Origin: Saprospiraceae bacterium
GTDB lineage: Bacteria > Bacteroidota > Bacteroidia > Chitinophagales > Saprospiraceae
Reading direction: 5' to 3'
Assembly: GCA_030729925.1 (NCBI GenBank)
Contig: JANQWK010000060.1
Span: forward strand, 29,797 to 93,796
DNA: 64,000 nucleotides
Of the stretch, positions 34,214 to 44,312 are shown piece by piece. Within the stretch, counting starts at the first letter, position 1; every line of letters starts with the position of its first letter. The position numbers and the translations under genes are program-made. The notes under the pieces are model-generated. The model worked only from the letters and a program-made list of their open reading frames with translations, was not told the origin of the DNA and did no database searches.

Positions 34214-36064
34214 TCAATTCTTTTTGTAACTGTTGTTTTCTCTGTTGATATCCGCCATGCGCTGAGTTGGATCTATTTCAACCGATTCGATCTGGTCAAG
34301 TGCTTCTTCCAAAACGAGTTCGTAAGTGGGATGTGTCCAAGGCCAATCCGCTGCCACCGTGTAAATTGCATCACTCACCTCCTGGGGCTTGTGTCCGCGC
34401 ATCATTTGCAAGGGCATGTTATAAATGTGTTTTTTTCCGTCTCGGGTAGTCACCACCACATCTACGGGCATCGGCATACGACCTACACGTTCCAATCGGA
34501 CGACTGTTCCTTTATCTGAAGTCTCTACGCCCTGGATGCCATAATCAATTGTTGCCGTTGTAAACACAAAATACTCCCGGTACCAATCCAGTTCCAAGCC
34601 GGACACCTTTTCAAACACCCGGATGACGTCATTGGAATTGGGATGTTTGAACTTCCAGGTATTGAAATAAGCAAGTAGCGCTTTGTCGAAAGCCGCTTTG
34701 CCCACTACGTATTCCAACTGAGCCATGAACACGGCTCCTTTGCTGTAGGCACCCACTCCATAAGCGGCGTTGGTCATGTAGTGATCGGAATGTACCGTAA
34801 GGGGTTCTTCCAATCCAGACTGTGAAAACCGGATATACCCGGCATAAGATCCTCGTTGGGGATTTTCAGACACCTGTCCCGGGAGCAAACCCTGTTCGCG
34901 CAAGTGATTCATCACGCGGTTGGAAGCATAACTCGTAAAGCCCTCGTCCATCCAAGCGTACAAACTCTCATTCGAGCCCAAAATCATCTGATACCAGCTG
35001 TGCATCAACTCGTGAACCGCCACTCCAACCAGACTGCCCAGGTTGCGTTCTCCTGTAATCAGCGTAGCCATGGGGTATTCCATACCTCCATCGCCGCCCT
35101 GTATGAAAGAGTATTGTTTGTAGGGATACTGACCAAAATTAGCATTGATGTAATCGAAAGCTGCATCCATGATTTTGGGTAACATCTCCCAGTTCTCTTT
35201 AGTACGCTCATTTTCCTGGTAGAAAAAATGCAATACAGAACCGTCTTTGCGCTCCAGTGAAGTGTGGGTATAGTCGGGATCAGCTGCCCATAGGAAGTCG
35301 TGCACTTCCGGCGCAAAAAACCGCCAGGTCAACTTTCCTGCTGCATCGGGTTTAGGACTAGCTGCAGGTGCATAGCCATGCCCGATTGTCTCGGGTGCTT
35401 GCAGGTATCCTGAAGCAGCCACCGTATAAGATTGATCTATTGAAATACTCACATCAAAATCGCCCCATACCCCATAAAACTCTCTTGCAATATATGGATT
35501 AGCATGCCAGCCTTGGTAATCGTATTCACACATTTTGGGATACCATTGTGCCATGGAGTAAGCGATTCCCTCATCATTGTCGCGTCCTGTACGTCGGATT
35601 TGGAGCGGAACCTGGGCCTCGAAAACCATGTCCAGCACGGTACTGGCTCCCGGCTGTATGGGTTCATTGAGTATTACTTCCAGAATCGTACCCACCACTT
35701 CAAACTTAACCGGCACCCCATTTTGTTTGAGGGATTGAATCTCCTGATAGCCGATCTCATCGTCTTTCAGGTTAAAAATCCGGTCTCTCACCCTACTGTC
35801 CGGGTCGGCGATGGTACGCGAACGCATATCCATCATGCTATTGGGCTGAAAAGCATTAAAGTAAAGGTGATAAAACACCTTATCCAGCACATCCGGAGAA
35901 TTGTTCTGATATACCACCCGCTGGGCTCCTTCATAGCGATGGGTCTGCACATCAAAATCAATATCCATTTGGTAGTAAATGCGCTGCTGCCACCTTTCAG
36001 GTTGTCCGAAAGCCATGGTAACAAGGCCTGAAAAAATCAAAATCAGAAATTGTCTAACTTGCAT
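34214..36064 (-). CDS. Secreted M1-family zinc metallopeptidase
   Basis: 616 residues with a signal peptide (1-20, ends MAFGQ). The zinc site HELMH (351-355) and Glu374 in WMDEGF are complete, and GGMEYP (326-331) corresponds to the exopeptidase GxMEN loop in a variant common in Bacteroidota. The N-terminal beta domain and the catalytic domain are present; the C-terminal helical domain is replaced by a short beta region. Probably an aminopeptidase of the envelope. It has its own terminator and no clear operon partner. Confidence 0.92.
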   Translation of the reverse strand: MQVRQFLILIFSGLVTMAFGQPERWQQRIYYQMDIDFDVQTHRYEGAQRVVYQNNSPDVLDKVFYHLYFNAFQPNSMMDMRSRTIADPDSRVRDRIFNLKDDEIGYQEIQSLKQNGVPVKFEVVGTILEVILNEPIQPGASTVLDMVFEAQVPLQIRRTGRDNDEGIAYSMAQWYPKMCEYDYQGWHANPYIAREFYGVWGDFDVSISIDQSYTVAASGYLQAPETIGHGYAPAASPKPDAAGKLTWRFFAPEVHDFLWAADPDYTHTSLERKDGSVLHFFYQENERTKENWEMLPKIMDAAFDYINANFGQYPYKQYSFIQGGDGGMEYPMATLITGERNLGSLVGVAVHELMHSWYQMILGSNESLYAWMDEGFTSYASNRVMNHLREQGLLPGQVSENPQRGSYAGYIRFSQSGLEEPLTVHSDHYMTNAAYGVGAYSKGAVFMAQLEYVVGKAAFDKALLAYFNTWKFKHPNSNDVIRVFEKVSGLELDWYREYFVFTTATIDYGIQGVETSDKGTVVRLERVGRMPMPVDVVVTTRDGKKHIYNMPLQMMRGHKPQEVSDAIYTVAADWPWTHPTYELVLEEALDQIESVEIDPTQRMADINRENNSYKKN

Positions 36065-36177
36065 GAGATCGAATTATTTTTTGTGAATCAATTTGTTATG
36101 CCTTTTTTTGAAAAAAAATTCAATTAGCGCCGGCAATAAAGATTTGTCAATATAGGCAATTTCCCTTTTTTTTGAGC

Positions 36178-36185
36178 TAATTTTG
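36178..36185 (+). promoter_or_regulatory. Candidate -7 promoter element for the DUF6580 gene
   Basis: TAATTTTG, a perfect TAnnTTTG match, 38 bases before the ATG at 36224. No TTG was found at normal -33 spacing. Confidence 0.45.
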
Positions 36186-36223
36186 TTGTCCACTTTGTTA
36201 ACCAGGAAAACACAGACTGCCGC

Positions 36224-36778
36224 ATGAAACTGCAAGCCCCTTCCAATGTATTTGTTGTCATTGCCCTGATTGGTCTGGCTGCCTTGAGCAGGTTGTTGCC
36301 GCACCCCCCTAACTTTACGGCTGTAGGCGCTATGGCTTTATTCGGATCTGCGTATTTGTTTCCGCGCTGGCTGGGATTTGCGGTGCCCTTTGGAGCACTT
36401 TGGATCAGCGATCTGGTCATTAACAACCTAATTTATGCGTCGTATTTCGACCATTTTGTCTGGTTTTACAACCCTTCCAACTACATTGGCTTTGGGCTGG
36501 TGATCGCAGCGGGTTTTCTCTTGCTAAAGCGGGTTCGGCTGGGGAATGTCGTGTTGGCGAGTTTCGTCGCATCTTTGATTTTTTTCGGGGTATCCAATTT
36601 TGGCGTATGGCTCAGTAACCCCTTGTACCCGCAAACTGGGGCTGGATTGCTGGCCTGTTATGCAGCGGGAGTTCCTTTCTTCTGGAACACCCTTGCGGGG
36701 GATTTATCATTCAGCCTGATGCTCTTCGGTTCTTTTGCCTGGATCAGACGTATGCAAACCACTCCTGTAAGACAATGA
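36224..36778 (+). CDS. DUF6580-family membrane protein
   Basis: 184 residues with about five or six membrane segments. LSRLLPHPPNFTAVGAMALF (about 20-40) is the characteristic start of this Bacteroidota family, and FWNTLAGDLSFSLMLFGSF lies in the last segment. The architecture resembles small substrate-binding membrane subunits of the ECF kind, but no transport function is shown. The stop overlaps the next start (ATGA at 36775-36778), so it is coupled to a small Cys-rich protein. Confidence 0.8.
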   Translation: MKLQAPSNVFVVIALIGLAALSRLLPHPPNFTAVGAMALFGSAYLFPRWLGFAVPFGALWISDLVINNLIYASYFDHFVWFYNPSNYIGFGLVIAAGFLLLKRVRLGNVVLASFVASLIFFGVSNFGVWLSNPLYPQTGAGLLACYAAGVPFFWNTLAGDLSFSLMLFGSFAWIRRMQTTPVRQ

Positions 36779-36957
36779 CCCAGTCAGGTCAAAAAGACAA
36801 GGGATCGTCCCCGCAAAAGCTGGAGGAGGGAAGGGATTACTATATAGAAGACGGAAAATTTGTCTTTACCGCCTACTTTCTTTCCAGCAGAGGTTATTGC
36901 TGCAACAGTGGTTGTAGGCATTGCCCTTACAGGGACAAAAAACAACCAAAAGCTTAA
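36775..36957 (+). CDS. Small cysteine-rich DUF5522 protein
   Basis: 60 residues, cytosolic. The core GYCCNSGCRHCPY (about 41-53) holds four Cys and one His, a probable metal site, preceded by YYIEDGKFVFTAYFL. This is the DUF5522 pattern; function unknown. Translationally coupled to DUF6580. It is convergent with the HD phosphohydrolase, 4 bases apart. Confidence 0.85.
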   Translation: MTQSGQKDKGSSPQKLEEGRDYYIEDGKFVFTAYFLSSRGYCCNSGCRHCPYRDKKQPKA

Positions 36958-36961
36958 CGCT

Positions 36962-39076
36962 TTATATCAGCTCCTTTGGCGGCTTTTCATCGGGATATTT
37001 TATCCGAACGTGATAAATGGACTTCATAATCTTTTTGAATTCCTGCACGCTGGTTTTAAACTCTCGAAAGCTAAGCTTAGATTCATCTAACTGTCCCTGG
37101 GTCATTTTGCCCCCAACAATTTTGTCCACCAGATCCATCAAATCCTGTTCGGTTGGATCCTTCAAACTTTTGGCGGCAGCCTCTATGGAATCTGCCATCA
37201 TCAAGAGTGACTCTTCCCGGGAAGTCGGTTTGGGGCCAGGATAGCGGAACAAATTTTCTTCAAATACCTGATCGGGAAACTGATTTTGGTACATGCGGAA
37301 AAAATAAGCCACCAATGTTGTACCATGATGGGTGCGGATAAAGTCAACCAATTTTTTAGGCAACCTGTGCTTTTTCGCCAGTTCTACCCCGTAGGTCACG
37401 TGATCAATAATGATCTTAGCACTTTCCAGCGGATCAAGCTGCTCGTGTTTGCTTGTTTGTCCTCCCTGGTTTTCAATAAAATAAGTAGGGTTTTTGAGTT
37501 TTCCGATATCGTGATAGAGTGCAGCCACTTTTACCAATAAAGGATCGGCTCCTATTTTTCTGGCAGCTGCCTCAGCCAGATTCCCCACCTGAAGCGAATG
37601 CTGGAAAGTACCGGGTGCCTCTGTTGCAAGTCGCTGCAACAAGGGGCGGTTGAGATCGGACAACTCCATCAGCGTGATGTAGCTGGTAAATCCAAACAGC
37701 TTTTCCAATAAAGGAGTCAGGGGATAAGCCAGGAGCGTCAGAAACACATTTAGTCCGATCCAGCCAGCCACCTCCCATTGGACATGGCGAAGCGAGCCCT
37801 CTTGGATCAGCGATAAGCCGATGTAACCCAGAATATAGGCAAAAAAGATGCTCGAAATCCCCATAAAAAACCGCGACCACACGCGGGTATCCAGGTTGCT
37901 CAACATCACGACTGCCCCGGCAATAAACTGAATAACAATGAATTCGTATCCTTGTTTCGCAATCAGGCTAGCCAACAAAATGATTACGATATGGTTAAAA
38001 AAAGCGACCCTTGCATTGAAAAAAACCCGAACCAAAATAGGAACGATCGCAAAAGGGATCAGATAAGGGCTCCACTCCCCTGAGGTTTGCTGCACCAGAA
38101 AGCTCAGGTAACAAAAGATGAGCAGTAGGGAAAAGATGAACGACAAAGCATTTAATTTCTCAAAAATCTGTGCTGCATCTTTTTTGAGATAAAAAGTAAA
38201 CACCCCTATCACGAGCGTTACCAGGAGCAAGTACCCCAGGAACACCCCGAAAAATGACTTATCCTCAATTACCTGGGCCTCGTATTGCGCCTTAAAAGAC
38301 ACCAATTTCTGATAAATATCCTCTGTTACCGGTGCCCCTCTATAGACTATAGGTTCACCTGCTGCTACCATTCCTCTCGAAGTAGTCACCCCGGAAAGCA
38401 CTTGCGCTTTCAAGCGGGAAGTGAGGCTATCATCAAAAACTACGTTCTCTACGACAAGGAAATCCAGGATAGGTAACAAAAATTCAGGCTCCGCCAGTCC
38501 GCTATAGGGCAAAGAATCAATCACCTCAGCCTTCGCAGCCGCTGCGGGGTATAAATTCTCCAGGGTCTGGTTTTGTTTTTTATTGCCCCGAAAAACCTGC
38601 ACAACAAAATCCTTGTCTTCGTTCTTATGCTCCTCGGACATCGCCACAACCCCCCTATCAAAAATGCGGGTCAAAAACTGTCGGCCATAGCTGGCATAAC
38701 TATCCGGCTTGCGCGCAACATCATCAAACTGACCCTCTTTTTGCCATTTGGCCAACTGGGTTGTAAACAAACGATCAAATTCGCGCAGTTGACGGCCGGC
38801 GATTTCCCCGTCCATCACATAACAAGGAGGAAATTCTCCATCCAGTTGTGCAATTTCGGCGGACAACTCCGCCTCCGTTTTCAAAATCGGAAAATCAAAA
38901 GGTGCCACCAAGTCTTCATAGTTCCACGACTTGCCTTTTTCGAAATTATACTTAAAAGTAATTTCTTTGGGAAAGAACAAACTCACCGCTCCGATCACGA
39001 CCAGGATAAGTACATATCTCAGTACCACTGGGAGCTGTTGCAGCCATGCCCTTTTTTGCCCGGATGTATCTGTCAT
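36962..39076 (-). CDS. 7TM HD-domain phosphohydrolase, PgpH/YqfF-like
   Basis: 704 residues. An N-terminal membrane anchor (YVLILVVIGAVSLFF) is followed by an extracytoplasmic domain to about 260 (7TMR-HDED type), about seven membrane segments, and a cytoplasmic HD domain with HDIGK near residue 519 and TFQHSLQVGNLAEAAA before it. Members such as PgpH degrade c-di-AMP. That nucleotide is known in some Bacteroidota, but no cyclase is visible here. It lies 10 bases after the cobalamin adenosyltransferase gene and may share its transcript. Confidence 0.88.
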   Translation of the reverse strand: MTDTSGQKRAWLQQLPVVLRYVLILVVIGAVSLFFPKEITFKYNFEKGKSWNYEDLVAPFDFPILKTEAELSAEIAQLDGEFPPCYVMDGEIAGRQLREFDRLFTTQLAKWQKEGQFDDVARKPDSYASYGRQFLTRIFDRGVVAMSEEHKNEDKDFVVQVFRGNKKQNQTLENLYPAAAAKAEVIDSLPYSGLAEPEFLLPILDFLVVENVVFDDSLTSRLKAQVLSGVTTSRGMVAAGEPIVYRGAPVTEDIYQKLVSFKAQYEAQVIEDKSFFGVFLGYLLLVTLVIGVFTFYLKKDAAQIFEKLNALSFIFSLLLIFCYLSFLVQQTSGEWSPYLIPFAIVPILVRVFFNARVAFFNHIVIILLASLIAKQGYEFIVIQFIAGAVVMLSNLDTRVWSRFFMGISSIFFAYILGYIGLSLIQEGSLRHVQWEVAGWIGLNVFLTLLAYPLTPLLEKLFGFTSYITLMELSDLNRPLLQRLATEAPGTFQHSLQVGNLAEAAARKIGADPLLVKVAALYHDIGKLKNPTYFIENQGGQTSKHEQLDPLESAKIIIDHVTYGVELAKKHRLPKKLVDFIRTHHGTTLVAYFFRMYQNQFPDQVFEENLFRYPGPKPTSREESLLMMADSIEAAAKSLKDPTEQDLMDLVDKIVGGKMTQGQLDESKLSFREFKTSVQEFKKIMKSIYHVRIKYPDEKPPKELI

Positions 39077-39086
39077 GAGGAAAAAT

Positions 39087-39635
39087 TTATTCAGGGGCTG
39101 TCCAGATTTGCTCCGGAACTTCCAATTCGAAAGCTATTTTTCGAGCCAGCACGAAGAGATAATCTGACAAGCGGTTCAGGTAGCGGACAATAATTGCCTC
39201 TTCCTCTGACCCCATACCCAGGCTAACCACCCGGCGTTCGGCTCGTCGGCATACACTCCGACAGACATGACACACAGAAACCGTGGAGTGGCCTCCCGGT
39301 AAAATAAAATTTTTCAGGGCGGGAAGCGATTCATTCATTTCGTCCATGAAATGCTCTAATGCCTCAATATCTGCCTCACCAATATTCTTAACCATCAAGG
39401 GTTTTTCCGGATCGCTCGCCAGTACTGCCCCCATTGAAAACAGCCTGTCCTGAGCCATTTTCAAGCGATTTTTGTGGATTTCGGAGCTGACCATGTCGTG
39501 CAGCAAACCCAAAAAAGAATTGAGCTCGTCCAGCGTGCCATAAGCCTCAATGCGCAGATCATCCTTTGCGAGTCTTTTACCCCCAAAAAGACCCGTTTCG
39601 CCTGCATCACCGGTTTTCGTATAAATCTTCATCAC
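39087..39635 (-). CDS. Cob(I)yrinic acid a,c-diamide / cob(I)alamin adenosyltransferase, PduO type
   Basis: 182 residues. PduO-type enzymes adenosylate reduced cobalamin. The start MMKIYTKTGDAGETGLFGGKRL holds the ATP-binding TKTGDxGxTxLxGG pattern, FILPGGH and CRSVCRRAERRV match the five-helix bundle. The initiator could be either of two adjacent ATG codons. It implies use of adenosylcobalamin. Followed by the HD phosphohydrolase on the same strand. Confidence 0.93.
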   Translation of the reverse strand: MMKIYTKTGDAGETGLFGGKRLAKDDLRIEAYGTLDELNSFLGLLHDMVSSEIHKNRLKMAQDRLFSMGAVLASDPEKPLMVKNIGEADIEALEHFMDEMNESLPALKNFILPGGHSTVSVCHVCRSVCRRAERRVVSLGMGSEEEAIIVRYLNRLSDYLFVLARKIAFELEVPEQIWTAPE

Positions 39636-39708
39636 CTGTTCGTTTATCAGGTAAAAGTACGAAAGCCCGGGCAGACAAAAACAATTTACCCCGCTAAAGG
39701 TAGAATTA

Positions 39709-40440
39709 TTATTGCTTTAGGTACCCGTGACTAGGGTCATTGGCCTTCATAATGGCATCATTTTTAAAATCAGCTTCCACCAATCCGTCTCTCAGGCGGA
39801 CAATTCGGTGGGCGTGTGCAGAAATTTCCGGTTCGTGTGTAACAATAATAATGGTATTTCCCGCCTCGTGCAATTTTTCAAAAATACCCATAATTTCTAC
39901 TGAAGTTTTGGTATCGAGGTTACCGGTAGGTTCGTCGGCCAGGAGAATAGAAGGATTGTTTACCAATGCCCGGGCGATGGCCACGCGTTGACGCTGCCCC
40001 CCAGACAATTCATTCGGCTTGTGATGCGTTCGATCGGCCAATCCAACCGCGTCCAGCACTTCTTTTGCCCTTTCTTGCCGGCGGGCGCGGGAAACCCCTC
40101 CATAAATCAGGGGCAGGGCTACATTTTCCAAGGCTGTCAATCTCGGTAAGAGGTTGAATGTTTGGAACACAAACCCGATTTCACTATTGCGCACGGTAGC
40201 CAGCTCATTGTCTGTCATGGTACTTACATTGATATGATTGAGCCAGTACTCCCCGGAAGTAGGCGTATCCAAGCACCCCAGTAGGTTCATCAGGGTGGAC
40301 TTCCCGGATCCGGAGGGGCCCATCAGGGCAACATATTCGTTTGGAAAAATATCTATGCTCACCGACTTCAGCGCTTCCACGCGAGTGGTTCCCATGAGAT
40401 ATACCTTTTGTAGTTCTTTAGTTGAAATAACCGGATCCAT
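39709..40440 (-). CDS. ABC transporter ATP-binding subunit, MacB/LolD type
   Basis: 243 residues from the ATG at 40440; the longer frame to 40488 adds unlike residues. All motifs are intact: Walker [11 protein letters not shown]-loop [15 protein letters not shown], signature [15 protein letters not shown], Walker [13 protein letters not shown] and the H-loop VTHEP. The sequence is of the MacB/LolD/FtsE group, which uses separate FtsX-like permeases. No permease is adjacent, so its partner lies outside this locus. Confidence 0.94.
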   Translation of the reverse strand: MDPVISTKELQKVYLMGTTRVEALKSVSIDIFPNEYVALMGPSGSGKSTLMNLLGCLDTPTSGEYWLNHINVSTMTDNELATVRNSEIGFVFQTFNLLPRLTALENVALPLIYGGVSRARRQERAKEVLDAVGLADRTHHKPNELSGGQRQRVAIARALVNNPSILLADEPTGNLDTKTSVEIMGIFEKLHEAGNTIIIVTHEPEISAHAHRIVRLRDGLVEADFKNDAIMKANDPSHGYLKQ

Positions 40441-40578
40441 AAGCAGGTAATTGAAAGTATTTCTGTTTATCGCTAATTTTAAAAACAAAACACAAGATCA
40501 GACTTATGCGGATAAAGCTAAAATTTTATCGAAGTTTGTCGCATTTCCATAGCTGAAACCAGTAAAAAAAGCTTTTGT

Positions 40579-40586
40579 TATCTTTG
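40579..40586 (+). promoter_or_regulatory. Candidate -7 promoter element for the deoxynucleoside kinase
   Basis: TATCTTTG, a perfect TAnnTTTG match. It lies 2 bases before the GTG at 40589 and 47 bases before the ATG at 40634, so transcription would start inside the longer frame; this favours the 40634 start. Confidence 0.5.
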
Positions 40587-40633
40587 CAGTGCACAAAAGA
40601 AACGGCAAGATACGATCATCAAACCCTTTAGGC

Positions 40634-41293
40634 ATGCATTCACCGCTTTCTCTACAAAAACGCCCCAGATATATTGCTATTGCAGGTAATATAGGTGCAG
40701 GTAAAACCACGCTGACGACCCGGCTTGGCAAGCATTTTTCGTGGGACGTTCACTACGAGTCAACTGACAACAACCCCTATCTCAGCGATTTTTACGAGGA
40801 TATGCAGCGCTGGTCATTTAATTTACAAATTTTTTTTCTCAACAGCCGCTATCAGCAAATCCTTGAAATCCTAAAAGGATCCCGCACAGTGGTGCAGGAC
40901 AGAACCATCTATGAAGATGCCTACATTTTCGCACCCAACCTGCACGATATGGGGCTGATGTCTTCCCGGGATTTTTACAACTATATGGATTTGTTCAAAA
41001 CGATGTCGTCTCAGATACAGGCTCCCGACCTGCTCATCTATCTGAAGGCCAGTATTCCTACTCTGGTCAACCACATCCACAAAAGGGGGCGCGACTACGA
41101 AGGCAATATGAGTTTGGACTACCTCAAACGCCTGAATGACCGCTATGAAGCATGGATAGCCAACTACCAAGAGGGGAAATTATTGGTCATCAATATTGAC
41201 GAGGTGGACTTTGAAAAAAATTCTGAGGATCTGGGAAAGATTATTGACCAAGTGACGGGAGAGTTGCACGGACTTTTTGACCAACAGGCTTAA
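40634..41293 (+). CDS. Deoxynucleoside kinase
   Basis: 219 residues from the ATG at 40634. The P-loop GNIGAGKTTL (about 18-27), the ERS/DRS-type QDRTIYED (about 92-99), and the lid region HKRGRDYE are the dNK family pattern, here with DRT rather than ERS. It phosphorylates deoxynucleosides for salvage. The YggS gene follows 4 bases after the stop, so the two are probably co-transcribed. Confidence 0.92.
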   Translation: MHSPLSLQKRPRYIAIAGNIGAGKTTLTTRLGKHFSWDVHYESTDNNPYLSDFYEDMQRWSFNLQIFFLNSRYQQILEILKGSRTVVQDRTIYEDAYIFAPNLHDMGLMSSRDFYNYMDLFKTMSSQIQAPDLLIYLKASIPTLVNHIHKRGRDYEGNMSLDYLKRLNDRYEAWIANYQEGKLLVINIDEVDFEKNSEDLGKIIDQVTGELHGLFDQQA

Positions 41294-41297
41294 GTAC

Positions 41298-41975
41298 ATG
41301 AAAGATAATTTGGAAACCTGGCAAAGAATTCAAGGTCAGGCATCTGCAGCAGGTGCCCGGTTGATCGCAGTTTCAAAGACCCAACCCGATGTCCACATCT
41401 TGGAATTGTATGAGGCCGGACAGCGGGATTTTGGGGAAAATAAGGTTCAGGAATTGACAGATAAGTTCCAACGGCTGCCCAAAGATATTCGCTGGCATCA
41501 GATCGGGCATCTCCAGACCAACAAAGTCAAGTATATAGTACCATTTGTTCACCTCATCCATGCCGTTGACAGTTTTCGCTTGCTGCAGGAAATTGACAAA
41601 CAAGCCCGCAACAACCAGCGCGTCCTCCCCTGTCTGCTCCAGTTTAAAATTGCGCGGGAGGATAGCAAATATGGGTTTAGTCTGGATGATGCGATCTCGA
41701 TGCTTGGCTCCGATGCTTTCCAGCAATTACAGCACATTGCCCTACACGGCGTGATGGGAATGGCGACTTTTACCGATGATGAGGCGCTGGTTAGGGCAGA
41801 GTTTGACAATTTGCGCCAAATTTTCTTACACCTCAAGCGCGATTTTTTTAGCGACAGCGATACCTTCCGCGAAATATCCATGGGGATGTCGGATGATTAT
41901 CCCATTGCCTTGGAAGCTGGAAGTACCATGATCCGGATAGGCAGTTTATTGTTCGGCAAACGCAATTACGACTAA
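41298..41975 (+). CDS. YggS/PLPBP-family pyridoxal phosphate homeostasis protein
   Basis: 225 residues from the ATG at 41298; an ATG at 41277 would overlap the kinase. Features are LIAVSKTQPD with the PLP lysine, GQRDFGENKVQELTDK, WHQIGHLQTNKVKYI and the late SMGMSDDYPIALEAGSTMIR, all typical. It is a non-catalytic PLP carrier. The stop overlaps the FG-GAP gene's stop by 4 bases on the other strand. Confidence 0.94.
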   Translation: MKDNLETWQRIQGQASAAGARLIAVSKTQPDVHILELYEAGQRDFGENKVQELTDKFQRLPKDIRWHQIGHLQTNKVKYIVPFVHLIHAVDSFRLLQEIDKQARNNQRVLPCLLQFKIAREDSKYGFSLDDAISMLGSDAFQQLQHIALHGVMGMATFTDDEALVRAEFDNLRQIFLHLKRDFFSDSDTFREISMGMSDDYPIALEAGSTMIRIGSLLFGKRNYD

Positions 41976-44206
41976 TACCGCACGATTTTTTGCGCAATGG
42001 CGGCTCCATCTGTAGTCAAAAAACGCAAAAGGTAAGTACCCGGCGGCAAGGCTTCAAGACTTATGGTCTGTAAGCCGGTCTGTACGCTTTGGCGCAGTTG
42101 TATGCTTCCCTGGATATCGTACAACTCCAAGGAGCCGGGACTATCTGTTTGAAGCTGAAGCAAATCATGGGTGGGATTTGGGAAAACACGCAGCAGCGGT
42201 CTTGCGGGTGCATTGGCCACGTCTGTAGCTACATTATTGATTTTTAAGTCTGTTGCAAAAACCCCAAGTCCTCCCCTGTAGTTGCCGATAACCAGCTCCA
42301 GCAGACCATCGCCATTGACATCTCCCAGGCTGATTTTAGTTCGGGTTCCGGTATAGACTCCTCCCCATGTCTCGCTCAACTGTTCAAAAGGCTGGGCAAA
42401 GTTTGAATCCGGGAGTGCGTAGCATTCCAGCCGCCCATTGTCTGTACCGGTCAGCAATAGGCGCCCGCCTTTCGAGGGCACCACCAAAGGTGCACTAAAG
42501 CCATTGATATAACCAGGAATGCGGGTATCAATGCCCCCAAAGCGCTCCACATTGGGCGACAAGGCCTGGTTGGGTTCAAACTGACGCCCCGATCCAGGTT
42601 CCAGGTGTTGAAAATAATTGATATTCCCATTGTTACGCTCTCCCACCAGTATATCCGGATAGCCATCGTTATTGATGTCTGCGATAAAGGGAGCACTGCT
42701 GTTGCCCACATCTATCCCTGCAAAAGGATACTCCCATGCTCCAAACCTCATCGGCTGCCCGGAACCAGACAGGTTTTCAGCAAAAAACAAACCTCCGCCC
42801 TCTTCCCCTACCAGCAGATCCAGATCACCATCCCCATCCAAGTCACCAAAAGCAGGCACAAAATTGAAGGTAAAATCCTGATACGCCCGCAAGCCTAAAA
42901 AATCCGAGTCAGCCAGCTCCAGTACCGGATTTTCCCGGGATCCTGTATTGCGGAAATAAAACAAGCGTGAATCTCTATGGTAGTCGGGGCCTAAAAAACC
43001 CATATTTCCCACAACCAGATCCAGCAGACCATCGGCATCTACATCCACCCAAACCGGGTGTGCGCCGGTACCCAGGTCGAGCATATCACCCACCAGCCAG
43101 TTCTCTGCTACCCTTTTGAACTCCGGAAAAGCCTCACTGCCTACATTTTTATAGCACCACACCTGATCGAAATCCTTTCCGCCCAAACTGAGATTAGGAG
43201 CCACTACAAGATCTGTCAATCCATCCTGATCTGCATCCAGCACAAAAGCTGCCGGGAAGGTCGGAAGACGGACAGGGATATCGCCCTCCGGGAAAAAAAC
43301 CTCCTGTTGGTCAAACCAGGCCTGCTCGCAAGTTCCGGCGTTGTACAGCAAGCTCAGGTTATTGAAAGACACATCGGAAATCAACAATTCCTTAAGCCCG
43401 TCATTGTTCATATCCAGGGTATTCAGGGCGGAACCGGTATGCCGGAACTCCAGTCCTTCCGGAGCTGTCAAGTTTTCGTAAGCACAAGTACCCGGAGCAG
43501 CGGACAAGTCAATCTGTTCCGTTGCGCCTGTCTCATAAATCCCACCCCAACAAGGATCGGCCAAACGAAACAACAAAGTATCCCGGCCAAAGCCTGACTC
43601 CACACTCAGGTTAACAAACAACTCCAGTAAACCTCCGGCTGCATTAAAGGTTGCCACATCCAGATCCCCATCGCAATCCAGGTCATCAATCGCGGGAATA
43701 TCAATATTCGTTACGTACAACAATTGATTTTTCCCGGTATTCCGGGCATACTCCAGTAAATCATAACTATTTGGAAAAGCTACCCGCCTGAAATGGAGCA
43801 GGTCGGCCTCGAAATACCCCTGATAGACCGCAACGCTGCTGATGCCAGGGGCGTCTGAAAAGGTAAACAGGTCGGAAACTCCATCGCCATTGTAGTCTTT
43901 AAAAATCACCCATTCACGAACCTGGGGAAAATGCGCCAGCAAATTCGGGTCGTACTTCCAGGAATCACCTTCCCGCACAAACCCCATAAAAAAATGTCCC
44001 ACCCTGTCAAATACCACCAATTCCGGCTGATCATCGGAATCTACCCGAACCACATAAAACTGCGGACTATTCAAACCACCTGCCCAAGCATTGGGAAGCT
44101 CCTTCTCGCCGAGGGACAAGGGGAGATCAAGCGCCGGAAAGGACTGCGCAGACAAGAGCAGAGGAAAGCCAACAAGTGAAAAAATAAAACAGAAATAACG
44201 AATCAT
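41972..44206 (-). CDS. FG-GAP/VCBS repeat protein with T9SS C-terminal sorting domain
   Basis: 744 residues. Signal peptide 1-21 (FIFSLVGFPLLLSAQ). At least six integrin-like FG-GAP repeats carry Ca-binding loops such as DYNGDGVSDLF, DLDCDGDLDVA, DADQDGLTDLV, DVDADGLLDLV and DLDGDGDLDLL. The last 80 residues (RVFPNPTHDLLQLQ through PPGTYLLRFLTTDGAA) are a type A T9SS sorting domain. It is probably exported to the surface or medium. Ligand unknown; monocistronic. Confidence 0.92.
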   Translation of the reverse strand: MIRYFCFIFSLVGFPLLLSAQSFPALDLPLSLGEKELPNAWAGGLNSPQFYVVRVDSDDQPELVVFDRVGHFFMGFVREGDSWKYDPNLLAHFPQVREWVIFKDYNGDGVSDLFTFSDAPGISSVAVYQGYFEADLLHFRRVAFPNSYDLLEYARNTGKNQLLYVTNIDIPAIDDLDCDGDLDVATFNAAGGLLELFVNLSVESGFGRDTLLFRLADPCWGGIYETGATEQIDLSAAPGTCAYENLTAPEGLEFRHTGSALNTLDMNNDGLKELLISDVSFNNLSLLYNAGTCEQAWFDQQEVFFPEGDIPVRLPTFPAAFVLDADQDGLTDLVVAPNLSLGGKDFDQVWCYKNVGSEAFPEFKRVAENWLVGDMLDLGTGAHPVWVDVDADGLLDLVVGNMGFLGPDYHRDSRLFYFRNTGSRENPVLELADSDFLGLRAYQDFTFNFVPAFGDLDGDGDLDLLVGEEGGGLFFAENLSGSGQPMRFGAWEYPFAGIDVGNSSAPFIADINNDGYPDILVGERNNGNINYFQHLEPGSGRQFEPNQALSPNVERFGGIDTRIPGYINGFSAPLVVPSKGGRLLLTGTDNGRLECYALPDSNFAQPFEQLSETWGGVYTGTRTKISLGDVNGDGLLELVIGNYRGGLGVFATDLKINNVATDVANAPARPLLRVFPNPTHDLLQLQTDSPGSLELYDIQGSIQLRQSVQTGLQTISLEALPPGTYLLRFLTTDGAAIAQKIVRY

Positions 44207-44312
44207 GCGATCAATTGCGAATTATTTTTTTTAAAAGCCATAAATTCCCTCACTCTTATATAAATTTACCCAAAACAATTCATCAACCACTTTGATAAAA
44301 TTCACCCAGCAC

